A stretch of DNA of 64,000 bases from Tsukamurella conjunctivitidis (GTDB lineage Bacteria; Actinomycetota; Actinomycetes; Mycobacteriales; Mycobacteriaceae), in NCBI RefSeq assembly GCF_007858475.1, contig NZ_VIGX01000015.1, positions 31,485 through 95,484 on the forward strand, given 5' to 3'. The position numbers were made by a program, and so were the translations under genes. Below are positions 35,796-46,030 of the stretch, in pieces. Under the pieces are notes generated by a model. The model was not told where the DNA came from and made no database searches. It saw only the letters and a program-made list of their open reading frames with translations. Position 1 is the first letter of the stretch; every line of letters starts with the position of its first letter.

Positions 35796-38700
35796 CTACC
35801 CCACGTGCCGCAGCAGCGAGCGCAGCGCCCGGGTCGCCACCGAGAGCCGCGACTCGTCGTTGGCGATGGGGCTCGTGCCGTCGGCGGGATCGAGGATCTC
35901 GCCGAGCAGTGCACCGACGCGCTCGAGCCGACGCGCGTTGTGCGAGGCCCAGTCGCCGATCTTCTGCGTCGCCGGTTCGGCCGGATCGGTGAAGTTGAGC
36001 ACCTCGATCGTCAGGCCTCGCAGCGCGCCGTACAGGTCGTCGCGCAGCGCGAGCCGCGCCATCTCGCTCCACCGGTCACCGCGGGGCAGTTCGGCGACGG
36101 CGGCCAGCATCTCGTCCACCCGCAGGCGCTCCATGAGGGCGAAGTACAGCCGGCCCACCTCGTCGTCCTCCCGCTCGGCGATGTCCGCGATGTCCACCAC
36201 GTCCAGCAGGCTGAACCGGTACAGCGCGCGGCCCACGGTGTACGCGAGTTCCGCTGGCACGCCCGCGGCGATCGCGCGGTCGGACGAGGCGCACGCGTGC
36301 CGGTCGTAGCGCAGGTCCCAGGAGCCCATGGCGGCCGACAGCGCGGCGATCCGATCGGCGTAGCGGTTGACCTCGGCACCGATCGCGATCGGCTGCGGCC
36401 GATTGGTGAGCATCCACCGGGCCCCGCGGTCGAGCACGCGGCGGCTCTCCGCGAGAAGTGCCGCGGTCTCGCTCGCCGAGACGGGCACCTCCTTGAGTTC
36501 CGCCCACGTGCGGGGCAGATCGAAGACGCGGCTCACCGCGACGAAGGCGCGCACGGCGTCGGAGGCGCCGGCGCCCGTCTCCTCCGCAAGGCGGTAGACG
36601 AAGCTGACGCCTGCGTTGTCGACCATCTCGTTCACGGTCTGCGTGGCCACGATCTCGCGGCGCAGCGGGTGCGCGAAGACGGCCTCGCCCGCCCGCTCAC
36701 GCAGCCGGTCCGGGAAGTACTCGGGCAGCTTGGCGACGAGGACGTCGTTGTCGGGCAGGTCGCCGGACAGCACGTCGTCCTTGACGGCCAGCTTGACGTG
36801 CGCCATGAGGTTCGCCAGCTCCGGCGAGCTGAGCCCCAGCCCGGCGGCCTGGAGCCTGTCGGTCTCCTTGCGGGTCGGCAGCGCCTCGAGTCGCAGGTCG
36901 ACGCCGCGGTTGCGGGACAGGTCCGCGAGGATCCGCGCGTGCACGTCGACCATCTTCGGGGCGAGCGAGCGCTCGACCGAGAGGGCCGTGTTCTGCGAGA
37001 CGTTGTCGGCGAGCACGAGTCGCGAGACGTCGTCGGTCATGCTGACGAGCAGGTCGTGGCGTTCGCCCTCGGGGATCGCGCCCGCGGTGATCTGCCGGTC
37101 GAGCAGGATCTTGATGTTCACCTCGTGGTCGGAGCAGTCCACCCCCGCCGAGTTGTCCATCGCGTCCGTGTTGATCCGGCCGCCGGCGCGGTCGAACTCG
37201 ATGCGGCCGAGTGGGGTGACGCCCAGGTTGCCGCCCTCACCCACTACCTTCGCCCGCAACTGCTGTCCGTCCACCCGGATCGCGTCGTTGGCGCGGTCGC
37301 CGACGTCCAGGTTCGTCTCCGTGGAGGCCTTGATGTACGTACCGATGCCGCCGTTCCACAGCAGGTCGACGGGGGCCAGGAGCACGGCCCGCATCAGCTC
37401 CGGCGGCGTCAGCTCGGTGACGTCGTCGGCGAGGCCCAGTGCTGCCCGCACCTGCGGGCTGATCGGCACCGACTTCGCATCGCGGCTGAAGACGCCGCCG
37501 CCCTCGCTGATCTTCGTGGTGTCGTAGTCCTTCCACGACGACCGCGGCAGGTCGAAGAGCCGCTGCCGTTCGGCGAAACCGGTGGCGGCGTCGGGATTCG
37601 GGTCGAGGAAGATGTCGCGGTGGTCGAACGCCGCGACCAGCCGGATGTGCTCGGAGAGCAGCATGCCGTTGCCGAAGACGTCGCCGCTCATGTCGCCCAC
37701 GCCGACCGTCGTGAAGTCCTCGGACTGGGTATCGACGCCCATCTCGCGGAAGTGCATCTTCACCGACTCCCAGGCGCCGCGGGCGGTGATGCCCATGCCC
37801 TTGTGGTCGTAGCCCTCGGAGCCGCCCGAGGCGAAGGCGTCGCCGAGCCAGAAGCCGTAGCCGGCGGCGACGTCGTTGGCGATGTCGGAGAAGGACGCCG
37901 TGCCCTTGTCCGCGGCGACCACGAGGTAGGTGTCATCGGCGTCCCGGCGCACGACGCGCTCGGGCGGGAGGACCGCACCGTCGGGGCCGAGGTTGTCGGT
38001 CACGTCCAGCAGGCCCGAGATGAACATGCGGTAGCACGCGACGCCCTCGGCGCGCTGCGCATCGCGGTCGGCCGCGGCGTCGCCGGTCAGCTGCGGGGCC
38101 TGCTTGACGACGAAGCCGCCCTTGGCGCCGACGGGCACGATGACGGCGTTCTTGACCGCCTGGGCCTTGACCAGGCCGAGGATCTCCGTGCGGAAGTCCT
38201 CGCGGCGGTCCGACCAGCGCAGGCCACCGCGCGCGACCATGCCGAAGCGCAGGTGCACACCCTCGACGCGGGGCGAGTACACGAAGATCTCGAAGCGCGG
38301 CCGCGGCTTGGGCGCCTCGGGGATGCGGCCCGGCTCCAGCTTCATGGAGATGACCGGCTTGTCGGCGTAGAAGTTGGTGCGCACGGTCGCCTGGATGACG
38401 TGCAGGTAGGCGCGCAGGATCCGGTCGGCGTCGAGGCTGGTCACCGCGGCGAAGGCGGCCTTGAGGTCGGCCTCGGCGGCCTCCGCCGCGTCGGAATCGG
38501 CCGCGATCGGGTCGAAGGTGGCCGTCCACAGCCGGCCCAGTGCGAGGACCGCGTCACGGTGCTCGAGCAGCACCTGCGCCATGTGGCCCGGGCTGTACGG
38601 GAAGCCGCACTGGCGCAGGTACTGGCCGACGGCGCGCAGCAGCGCGACGCTCCGCCAATCCAGGCCGAAGGCGAAGATCAGCTCGTTGAACCTGTCGACC

Positions 38701-40016
38701 TCGGCCTCGCCGCGCCACACGGCGGCGGCGCCCTCGCTCGCCAGGCCCCGCAGCCGTGCCAGGTGAGCGGGGAGGTCCGCCTCGGCGACGCCCTCCGCGG
38801 CGGTCGCGCGCAGGACCGGCGAGACCCGCAGCCCGAAGTCGTAGACCGAGCACAGCGCACCGTCGGGCCGGCGCACCGTGTACGGCCGCTCGTCCAGGAC
38901 GTCGACGCCCAGGGACTGCAGAACCGGCAGCACCTGGGACAACGTGACCTGACCGCCGGTCATGTACATGGTGAAACCGAGGTTCGCGCCGCGGTCCCCG
39001 GGCGGGTCGTAGAAGACCAGGTCGCTGCCCTGCGCCGGCAGGGCCGCGATCCGACGGATGTCGAGCAGCGCCACCTCCGGGGACTGGTCCTCCTTGTAGT
39101 TGGGCGAGATGCCCGGGAGGTACGCCGAGACGGTCGCGGCATCGGCGCCCGTGGCCGCGGCCGCCGACAGCACGTCCTCGTCCCAGGTCCGGCTCACGTC
39201 GCCGAGCCGCGCGCGGATGCGGGCCTCGTCGCCCGCCTGGAAGACGGGTACGGCGTCCTCACCGCGGGGCAGCAGCACGAATTGGATCCGAGCGATCGCC
39301 GACTCGGTGACGCGCGCGGTGAACCGGTCGACGTGCATGCCGGTCTCGTCCTCGAGCACGTCGATGAGCACACCGCGCGCACGCGAGGTGTACCGGTCCC
39401 GGGGAAGGTAGACGAGGGCGCGGGCGAACCGCGCGAGCTTGTCGGTCCGCAGGAAGAGTGCGAGGTCGTCGTCCCCCAGATCGCGCAGGGCGCCGAAGAC
39501 ACGGGCGAGCTCGTCCTCGTCGGCGACGACGAGCCGCAGGCGCGGGTAGGTCTGGATGTACTCCATCAGGCGCTGGTTGGCCGGATCGGAGCGGTCCACG
39601 CCGATGCGGGCGAGCACGCGCTCGATCTTCGCGCCGACCATGGGGATACCGAAGACGTTGTGGTGCAGGCCGAGCACGGTGAGCGCCATCGCGAACAGCT
39701 CCACCGGGCCGCCGTCCGCGGGCGCCGCGGCCAGGAGGAACGGCGAGCCGGCGGCATCACCGAGCGGCTGCGCCAGCTCCACCACCGAGACGGCCCCGGG
39801 CTCGGGCGCGGGCATCGCGTCGATGACGGCCCGCAGGTTCGCGCCGGGTTCGGCGAGGACGCCGGTCCCGTCACCGTCCACCCGGGCCCCGAGGATGCGG
39901 GCGTTGTCCTCGGACAGCCAGGTCACGAAGTCCGACGGTGACTTTCCGGGCGGCTGCGCGGCCACGACGGACGCGACGCGAGTGAAGACGGACGGATCGA
40001 TCGCGGACTGCGCCAC
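35796..40016 (-). CDS. gdh: NAD-specific glutamate dehydrogenase, large form
   Basis: About 1406 residues from GTG 40016 (GGAGG eight bases upstream). The catalytic segment has LRFGMVARGGLRWSDRREDF and KNAVIVPVGAKGGFVVKQ with the substrate lysine, and the cofactor region has GGSEGYDHKGMGITARGAW. The long N-terminal regulatory part and C-terminal domain are those of the GDH-L180 family. Family members are often about 1,600 residues, so the N-terminal ACT-like portion may be shorter here. It deaminates glutamate to 2-oxoglutarate and ammonia with NAD; in mycobacteria it is controlled by GarA. It lies just downstream of ettA, as in M. tuberculosis. Confidence 0.9.
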   Translation of the reverse strand: MAQSAIDPSVFTRVASVVAAQPPGKSPSDFVTWLSEDNARILGARVDGDGTGVLAEPGANLRAVIDAMPAPEPGAVSVVELAQPLGDAAGSPFLLAAAPADGGPVELFAMALTVLGLHHNVFGIPMVGAKIERVLARIGVDRSDPANQRLMEYIQTYPRLRLVVADEDELARVFGALRDLGDDDLALFLRTDKLARFARALVYLPRDRYTSRARGVLIDVLEDETGMHVDRFTARVTESAIARIQFVLLPRGEDAVPVFQAGDEARIRARLGDVSRTWDEDVLSAAAATGADAATVSAYLPGISPNYKEDQSPEVALLDIRRIAALPAQGSDLVFYDPPGDRGANLGFTMYMTGGQVTLSQVLPVLQSLGVDVLDERPYTVRRPDGALCSVYDFGLRVSPVLRATAAEGVAEADLPAHLARLRGLASEGAAAVWRGEAEVDRFNELIFAFGLDWRSVALLRAVGQYLRQCGFPYSPGHMAQVLLEHRDAVLALGRLWTATFDPIAADSDAAEAAEADLKAAFAAVTSLDADRILRAYLHVIQATVRTNFYADKPVISMKLEPGRIPEAPKPRPRFEIFVYSPRVEGVHLRFGMVARGGLRWSDRREDFRTEILGLVKAQAVKNAVIVPVGAKGGFVVKQAPQLTGDAAADRDAQRAEGVACYRMFISGLLDVTDNLGPDGAVLPPERVVRRDADDTYLVVAADKGTASFSDIANDVAAGYGFWLGDAFASGGSEGYDHKGMGITARGAWESVKMHFREMGVDTQSEDFTTVGVGDMSGDVFGNGMLLSEHIRLVAAFDHRDIFLDPNPDAATGFAERQRLFDLPRSSWKDYDTTKISEGGGVFSRDAKSVPISPQVRAALGLADDVTELTPPELMRAVLLAPVDLLWNGGIGTYIKASTETNLDVGDRANDAIRVDGQQLRAKVVGEGGNLGVTPLGRIEFDRAGGRINTDAMDNSAGVDCSDHEVNIKILLDRQITAGAIPEGERHDLLVSMTDDVSRLVLADNVSQNTALSVERSLAPKMVDVHARILADLSRNRGVDLRLEALPTRKETDRLQAAGLGLSSPELANLMAHVKLAVKDDVLSGDLPDNDVLVAKLPEYFPDRLRERAGEAVFAHPLRREIVATQTVNEMVDNAGVSFVYRLAEETGAGASDAVRAFVAVSRVFDLPRTWAELKEVPVSASETAALLAESRRVLDRGARWMLTNRPQPIAIGAEVNRYADRIAALSAAMGSWDLRYDRHACASSDRAIAAGVPAELAYTVGRALYRFSLLDVVDIADIAEREDDEVGRLYFALMERLRVDEMLAAVAELPRGDRWSEMARLALRDDLYGALRGLTIEVLNFTDPAEPATQKIGDWASHNARRLERVGALLGEILDPADGTSPIANDESRLSVATRALRSLLRHVG

Positions 40017-40156
40017 GGGCGTGCTCCTCCTGCGGGGTCGTGGCAGCGGCACGCCAAATGCGGGGTCAGCACGCGGCGCCGTTGCCATGGTGTGACGGAG
40101 CCAGTGAGCTCCGGGCACCACATTACGTCCGGGGTGGGGGCTACGGGCGAGTAATG

Positions 40157-40196
40157 AACGACGACGCCCCCGGCGCGGGCCGGGGGCGTCGTCGTT
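40157..40196. terminator. Terminator downstream of ettA
   Basis: Perfect 18-bp stem AACGACGACGCCCCCGGC / complement with a four-base loop GCGG. It lies just past the ettA stop and upstream of gdh, separating their transcription. Confidence 0.85.
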
Positions 40197-40207
40197 CGCG
40201 GAGGGGC

Positions 40208-41881
<1,674 letters not shown>

Positions 41882-41888
41882 CGCAATA

Positions 41889-41893
41889 CCTCC
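41889..41893 (-). promoter_or_regulatory. Element-supplied ribosome-binding site for ettA
   Basis: GGAGG on the minus strand, seven bases upstream of GTG 41881. It lies outside the att core, so it belongs to the element, and it is a better Shine-Dalgarno than the one left at the original start (AGGG before GTG 53499). No clear -35/-10 pair is obvious in the 150 bases upstream. Confidence 0.72.
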
Positions 41894-42031
41894 GTGACCT
41901 GGTGTTACTTCGCCTCGTGCGGGCTGCGGGTTACTGATCTGCTACTGCGCTGCTCCGCGACCTGTCCATAAGTTGACCCTCGGAGCGCTGCCACGCTCAC
42001 GAGGGCCACAAGCAGAACGGATCTCCCCGTC

Positions 42032-42175
42032 ATGCCCATTGACCCCAGTCTACCCACCGCTGGTTCTGCGGCCCGCCTGGCATTGCGCAGGTTCCTCGGC
42101 GCGCTCACCTTCGTTACAGGCACCTACGTCGCCCTCTACGCGTTCGTATGGCTCGCCTGGGCGTGGTTCGCATGA
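42032..42175 (+). CDS. Small membrane protein, 47 residues
   Basis: ATG 42032 to TGA 42175. A polar N-terminus (MPIDPSLPTAGSAARLALRR) is followed by one long hydrophobic helix of about 25 residues ending LAWAWFA. No family is recognised. It reads rightward from the ettA end of the element and would be the first gene of the + strand unit that includes the Lsr2-like gene. The ribosome-binding site is weak, so expression is uncertain. Confidence 0.45.
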   Translation: MPIDPSLPTAGSAARLALRRFLGALTFVTGTYVALYAFVWLAWAWFA

Positions 42176-42225
42176 GCCTGCCCCTATCCCCCGCACCGAC
42201 CACCATCACCTCGAAAGGAACCGTC

Positions 42226-42558
42226 ATGACCACCACACCCGAGATCTCCTCCGCCGCGGACTCCCAGCTTCACGACGCCCTCGATGCCCTCATGCCGCAG
42301 CCCTACAACCTCACCCAGGAACAGATCGCGACCATCCGGGCTCAGGTCACCACATGGCTGGACGATGCGTGCGCACGGCTTACGCGCGAACTGCGCATCG
42401 AGCGCGACGGCGTGAAAGTCGCTCATTTCGGCGACGGGATGGTACACATCCTGATTGACGACACGCACGAGATATACGGCGTTCCGGTGCAAACGCTCCG
42501 CACTCTGGTCGAAGTCGGCGGTGAAATCCTGGCGATGTTGGACAAGTCGACCCAGTGA
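42226..42558 (+). CDS. Hypothetical protein, 110 residues
   Basis: ATG 42226 is chosen because AAAGGA lies seven bases upstream; a longer reading from 42148 lacks such a site and has a proline-rich N-terminus. The protein is soluble: an N-terminal helical region (QLHDALDALMPQPYNLTQEQ) and an alpha/beta part (ELRIERDGVKVAHFGDGMVHILIDDTHEIYGVPVQTLRTLVEVG). I do not recognise a family. It is 33 bases upstream of the Lsr2-like gene and probably co-transcribed. Confidence 0.6.
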   Translation: MTTTPEISSAADSQLHDALDALMPQPYNLTQEQIATIRAQVTTWLDDACARLTRELRIERDGVKVAHFGDGMVHILIDDTHEIYGVPVQTLRTLVEVGGEILAMLDKSTQ

Positions 42559-42591
42559 GTCGTTTCAGGCGCGGCTTGTACAGTTCACTGC

Positions 42592-42927
42592 ATGGCCCGC
42601 AAAGTAGTAGTCACCCTCACCGACGACATCGACGACACCCTCTCGGCAGACGAGACGGTGACCTTCGCAATCGACGGCGTTGAGTACGAGATCGACCTGA
42701 GCAAGAAGAATGCCGACAAGCTCCGCAAGGCCGTGGCCCCGTTCGTAGAGGCCGGCAGGAAGGTCAGCAGCCGCAAGCCGCGCGCCCGCACCAGCTCCAG
42801 CAGCAGCACACCTCTGGATCGCAAGCAGTCGAACGCGATTCGGCAGTGGGCGCGGGAGAATGGGCATACGGTGTCCGATCGTGGGCGTATCGCTCAGCCG
42901 GTGATTGACGCGTACAACGCCCGGTAG
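42592..42927 (+). CDS. Lsr2-family nucleoid-associated protein
   Basis: A 111-residue protein of normal Lsr2 length. The N-terminal dimerisation domain reads [25 protein letters not shown], then [28 protein letters not shown] serine-rich linker follows, and the C-terminal DNA-binding domain reads [29 protein letters not shown] with the RGR AT-hook-like minor-groove contact. Lsr2 silences AT-rich foreign DNA in actinobacteria. A copy on the element could keep its own AT-richer genes silent or interfere with helper-phage or host Lsr2 by mixed oligomers. A terminator follows directly. Confidence 0.88.
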   Translation: MARKVVVTLTDDIDDTLSADETVTFAIDGVEYEIDLSKKNADKLRKAVAPFVEAGRKVSSRKPRARTSSSSSTPLDRKQSNAIRQWARENGHTVSDRGRIAQPVIDAYNAR

Positions 42928-42954
42928 CGTCGGGAGATCCCGATAACGACGAAT

Positions 42955-42987
42955 AGCGCCCCGCTCTGACTAACTGAGCGGGGCGCT
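42955..42987. terminator. Bidirectional terminator after the Lsr2-like gene
   Basis: Perfect 12-bp stem AGCGCCCCGCTC / GAGCGGGGCGCT with a 9-base loop, followed by TTCCGT. It separates the + strand Lsr2 unit from the convergent minus-strand operon ending at 42995. Confidence 0.88.
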
Positions 42988-42994
42988 TCCGTGT

Positions 42995-43216
42995 CTAGTT
43001 ACATGAAACTGACGACTTGTACGTGACGCATGACTTTGTCGTCGTGAAGGTGTCGTGCACCCTCAGGTGATCGGGCTTCGCGAACGGCTGCCACACCATC
43101 AATCCCGCGAAGATCAGGCCCGCGAACACGATCAGGGCTGCGACTACTACCGGCTGACGGTACAGAGGTACGGGGAGCATCTGCGGCGGGATGAACGGCG
43201 TGTTCGGGTTCGTCAT
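42995..43216 (-). CDS. Small single-pass membrane protein, 73 residues
   Basis: Proline-rich N-terminus (MTNPNTPFIPPQMLPVPLYR), one membrane helix (PVVVAALIVFAGLIFAGLMVW), then an extracytoplasmic-type tail with two cysteines (SCVTYKSSVSC) that could form a disulfide. Last gene of the minus-strand nucleotidyltransferase operon, 22 bases after the 44-residue ORF. No family is recognised. As the terminal gene of a possible defence operon it could be a membrane effector, but this is inference only. Confidence 0.6.
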   Translation of the reverse strand: MTNPNTPFIPPQMLPVPLYRQPVVVAALIVFAGLIFAGLMVWQPFAKPDHLRVHDTFTTTKSCVTYKSSVSCN

Positions 43217-43238
43217 GCGTGGAGATTACCAGCGTGCA

Positions 43239-43373
43239 TCACGAGTCGGGCCACTCCTCCGCGGTCACCTTCCGCCCCAACCACAGCGCAAGCCGCATAC
43301 GGTCATCCGCTCCTGGGTGAGCGCGTTCGAAGGCGTCGACCAGCTCATCGTCGGTTGGTTCCCGCTCGGTCAT
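43239..43373 (-). CDS. Small acidic protein, 44 residues
   Basis: ATG 43373 overlaps the stop of the upstream 297-residue gene (ATGA), a strong sign of translational coupling. The product begins MTEREPTDDELVDAFERA and ends TAEEWPDS; it is helical and acidic with one basic patch (RMRLALWLGRK). No family is recognised. Its place between the nucleotidyltransferase pair and the membrane protein makes it part of the same operon. Confidence 0.5.
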   Translation of the reverse strand: MTEREPTDDELVDAFERAHPGADDRMRLALWLGRKVTAEEWPDS

Positions 43374-44263
43374 TCGACGGCTGCGTCCGCCCTGATGGTC
43401 AAGAGTTTTCGCACCACCGAAACGTGTGCACGCATGGGGTGACTAGTGGACGTCTCCGCCCAGGTTGCAACAACATTCTCCGCCCACAAGGTGCGCAACT
43501 CCGTCGGCGACCATTTCCGGGCGTCGACCTTCACCGCCGTCTTCTTCCCTTGGGGCACGATCGCGATCTCACCGCCGGTCGAGATCGATGTAAGCTGGCC
43601 GCGCATTTCGACATCGATCGTCTTGACTGTGTCCACATCAAGCGTGTCTCGGAGTGCCCGAGCCGATTCCCGATCGAATCCCAACTTTCGCCTCGCGCCA
43701 CGAGGACGGGTCCAAGTCAGCTCCAAATCGACACGGCCGTCGATGATGCTCTTGGACAGCGCGTAGAGCTTCTTTCCAAGAGCCCCAGGAACCTCAAGCT
43801 GATCCGAATCGCTTGCCAAAACATCCAATAGTGCATCGATTGCCCCGTCGACCGGGGTGTCATCGATCTCGATGTCCAGTCTTTCCGCAGAAGGCGCCGG
43901 AGCGCTGTACAGCTCCAAGATCGTCGACCCGGCTTCGACTGTCGGGGAAAGGTACAATTTCGTTTCGGCACTGCTAAGATTGCGAAGGCTCGACCCTGCC
44001 TCGCTTACGGATTCAGAAATCGCTCCAATCACGTCAGCCGCGACGTCACCCTCAAGCGAGTTGCCGTTCACTCCCTCGCCGGTGAAGCGCAGCTTCAGAG
44101 AAGACCTGAACGACGGTTGCGCGAAGCCGAAATGTCTGGCAGCCCGCGCAACCTCAGACCGCGCGACTTCCTCAGACGACTCGAACGTCGGAAGGTCGAG
44201 GTCCTCGATCCGGCGTGCCAGCTCCGCGAGGTGGCGAGGGTCGGACGATCTACCTGTAGCCAT
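43370..44263 (-). CDS. Uncharacterised partner protein of the nucleotidyltransferase, 297 residues
   Basis: No family is recognised. The N-terminal ~50 residues are helical (PRHLAELARRIEDLDLPTF). The middle has a conserved-looking SLKLRFTGEGVNG strand pair and a GSTILELYSAPAPS strand. The C-terminal third looks like a small beta barrel (VDVEMRGQLTSISTGG, then IAIVPQGKKTAVKVDA). It starts 14 bases inside the end of the nucleotidyltransferase gene, so the two are made together, as toxin-antitoxin or defence pairs often are. A nucleic-acid- or partner-binding role is plausible but unproven. Confidence 0.6.
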   Translation of the reverse strand: MATGRSSDPRHLAELARRIEDLDLPTFESSEEVARSEVARAARHFGFAQPSFRSSLKLRFTGEGVNGNSLEGDVAADVIGAISESVSEAGSSLRNLSSAETKLYLSPTVEAGSTILELYSAPAPSAERLDIEIDDTPVDGAIDALLDVLASDSDQLEVPGALGKKLYALSKSIIDGRVDLELTWTRPRGARRKLGFDRESARALRDTLDVDTVKTIDVEMRGQLTSISTGGEIAIVPQGKKTAVKVDARKWSPTELRTLWAENVVATWAETSTSHPMRAHVSVVRKLLTIRADAAVE

Positions 44264-44780
44264 CGACTGTCACCTCCAAGTAGCCCCTCAACGGCATGGC
44301 GTGATGCCGCTGAGGGGGGTTGCGGTCAGGCTTCGGCACGTAGCGTTGCCAGAAGTCGTCCCACACGCCCCGCAGCTCGACGTAAGCGGGCTCCTGGCCG
44401 TACTGGGTCCCATCAGGGTGCCACGGGATCATGAACCCGTCCACGGCCAGCCCTGCACGCTTAGCTCCCGCAATCGTATTGGCAACCCGTTGTAGAGTTT
44501 CGGGTCGCCTTATGCGGGACGTGTCTACGATGATCGCCGCGTCGACATCGCTGGGTTCCATGGCGTCGGTCACGAAGCTCCCGCCAAGAAACACGGCAGG
44601 CACCTTCGCCTTCAAGTCCGCGATCAACGCCAGCAATGACTTGAAGTCCTCCCAGACCTCGGGACGCCTCGCCGAGTCACCGAACTCGCCGCTGAGTACA
44701 AACCGCTCTTCCACCTCATCCAGGCCAGCGCAGAACCGACCGCGCGGGAGCCAACCGTTGGCTTCGAGAGCAGGGATCAT
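44250..44780 (-). CDS. DUF6932-type nucleotidyltransferase-fold protein
   Basis: A 176-residue protein from ATG 44780 (AGGA seven bases upstream; a longer start at 44831 is possible). The N-terminus MIPALEANGWLPRGRF, the RRPEVWEDFKSLLALI helix and the active loop FLGGSFVTDAMEPSDVDAAIIVD match the DUF6932 pattern: GGS plus DxD of the polymerase-beta nucleotidyltransferase superfamily. Such enzymes may transfer nucleotides to tRNA or proteins, as in MNT-type antitoxins and AbiEii-like toxins. First of four co-directional overlapping genes; the partner gene overlaps it by 14 bases. Best candidate cargo of the element. Confidence 0.72.
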   Translation of the reverse strand: MIPALEANGWLPRGRFCAGLDEVEERFVLSGEFGDSARRPEVWEDFKSLLALIADLKAKVPAVFLGGSFVTDAMEPSDVDAAIIVDTSRIRRPETLQRVANTIAGAKRAGLAVDGFMIPWHPDGTQYGQEPAYVELRGVWDDFWQRYVPKPDRNPPQRHHAMPLRGYLEVTVDGYR

Positions 44781-44847
44781 GAGCAGAATCCTGCCATGAT
44801 CACCGCCCAAACTCATACAAACCGGGAGCAAGTCGACCTCCCAGGCT

Positions 44848-45585
44848 CTACTTGAGGGCGACCAACGACATGTTCGAGTTCGCGTCCGTCACTCCATCGC
44901 CCGCACCCTCCAACTTCTCCGCAGCAACCGCATACGCAACCGGCGCGAGGTCGTCCTCGATGCGCAGGTCAAACAGCCCCGAGTACCGCTGCCACACGTC
45001 GTGCCCCTTGCGGACCCGACCACCGCCGGCAGAGTTCCGCCCCCGCTCCGACGGCAGCGCATTAACCCGCAGGAGAGCGTTCTCCCAGACACGGACAGTG
45101 CTCCACTGGCCTGCCAACGTCCGGAACTCCTGCCACAGGTCCACCCGATCGTGAGTGATCGCATCCTCAGCGCTGAAGTGACCAACTTCTGGCGACAGCT
45201 CCAACCAGCGCGCATGAAGGTCGGCGCGGACCTTATCGATCGCCGAGCACGCAGCCTCCCCGTGGACAGCCAGACCCTGCCGCAACTCATGGAGGTGCGT
45301 ACCGGACACACGCGCAGCGATCTCGTCCAGCTTCGGAGCGTCCTCGCGAGCCTCGCGCAGAACATCATCGACATTCAGCTCGGTCGCCTTGAACTTGCTG
45401 ATCGCTGCGATCTCGCCCGCGAAATTGCGGATCTTGTTGAACTTGTCCTTCTCCGCCTTCACGCGGATTCCCAGCTGGTCGAGGGCATCGACGGCCTTGC
45501 GCACTTCACCGAGGTTAGTCGCGGTGACCTCGTAGACGGCGCGCGCGTGGTCCTGCGCGGTAATTACGTTGTGTCCCATGTCCAT
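44848..45585 (-). CDS. Uncharacterised helical protein, 245 residues
   Basis: ATG 45585 with AAGGA eight bases upstream. The product is mostly helical with long coiled-coil-like stretches (NLGEVRKAVDALDQLGIRVKAEKDKFNKIRNFAGEI) and a C-terminal region containing HDVWQRYSGLFDLRIEDDLAPVAYAVAAEKL. No family is recognised. It is 16 bases after the terminase-like gene on the same strand, so it belongs to that unit. Such a position could suit a packaging- or capsid-size-modifying protein in a satellite, but no sequence evidence supports this. Confidence 0.6.
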   Translation of the reverse strand: MDMGHNVITAQDHARAVYEVTATNLGEVRKAVDALDQLGIRVKAEKDKFNKIRNFAGEIAAISKFKATELNVDDVLREAREDAPKLDEIAARVSGTHLHELRQGLAVHGEAACSAIDKVRADLHARWLELSPEVGHFSAEDAITHDRVDLWQEFRTLAGQWSTVRVWENALLRVNALPSERGRNSAGGGRVRKGHDVWQRYSGLFDLRIEDDLAPVAYAVAAEKLEGAGDGVTDANSNMSLVALK

Positions 45586-45601
45586 ATTTCAATCCTTCTT
45601 G

Positions 45602-46030
45602 TTAGTCGAGGTTGCCGGCGAGGAAGTCTTCCATCCGCTGCCGATCCTCTAGTTCTTTCTGCAACTCTGCGATATGGTTCTGAATATCAATCCGCTCGCG
45701 GTGTTTATCAATCAGTTGTCCAGCTGGGCCGCGCTGTCGAGCTGACCGGTATTGTTCGAGCTTTGACACACCCAGGCTGTTGAAGATCCCTCGCAACGCC
45801 GTCGAAAGCTGCCGGAGTTCAGGGACAAGCGGGTTGCAAATCGTGTCCCCGCGCGCGTTCACCACAGTCAGCGGAGCACCCTCAAGAGCATCATTGATCC
45901 GTGCAGTCTGCTGCACAATCCTGCACGCTTCCAGCACCAGCGCAAGGTTCACATCATCAATAACGTAATGGGCGCTGAGAGCCACGTAGAGCGACTTTCC
46001 AGCCTCGCCCATGGTATCGGTTGGGTCCAT
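45602..46030 (-). CDS. Terminase small subunit-like protein (P27-type pattern)
   Basis: A 142-residue protein. The pattern GKSLYVALSAHYVIDDVNLALVLEACRIV, then VVNARGDTICNPLVPELRQL and a following FNSLGVSKLEQYRSARQR, matches P27-like small terminases (aromatic-rich first helix, ACR-type second helix, NPLVxELR, LGL-type end). A C-terminal coiled coil (DKHRERIDIQNHIAELQKELEDRQ) would support ring assembly. TerS selects the DNA to be packaged. There is no large-terminase gene nearby; satellites use exactly this arrangement to redirect helper packaging. It starts directly after the stop of the upstream HTH gene (TAG-ATG). Confidence 0.62.
   Translation of the reverse strand: MDPTDTMGEAGKSLYVALSAHYVIDDVNLALVLEACRIVQQTARINDALEGAPLTVVNARGDTICNPLVPELRQLSTALRGIFNSLGVSKLEQYRSARQRGPAGQLIDKHRERIDIQNHIAELQKELEDRQRMEDFLAGNLD

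Noticed and set aside
41905-42123. Minus-strand 72-residue ORF just upstream of ettA
   Set aside because: No ribosome-binding site, no recognisable sequence, and it overlaps a more plausible + strand membrane-protein ORF; more likely ettA leader DNA.
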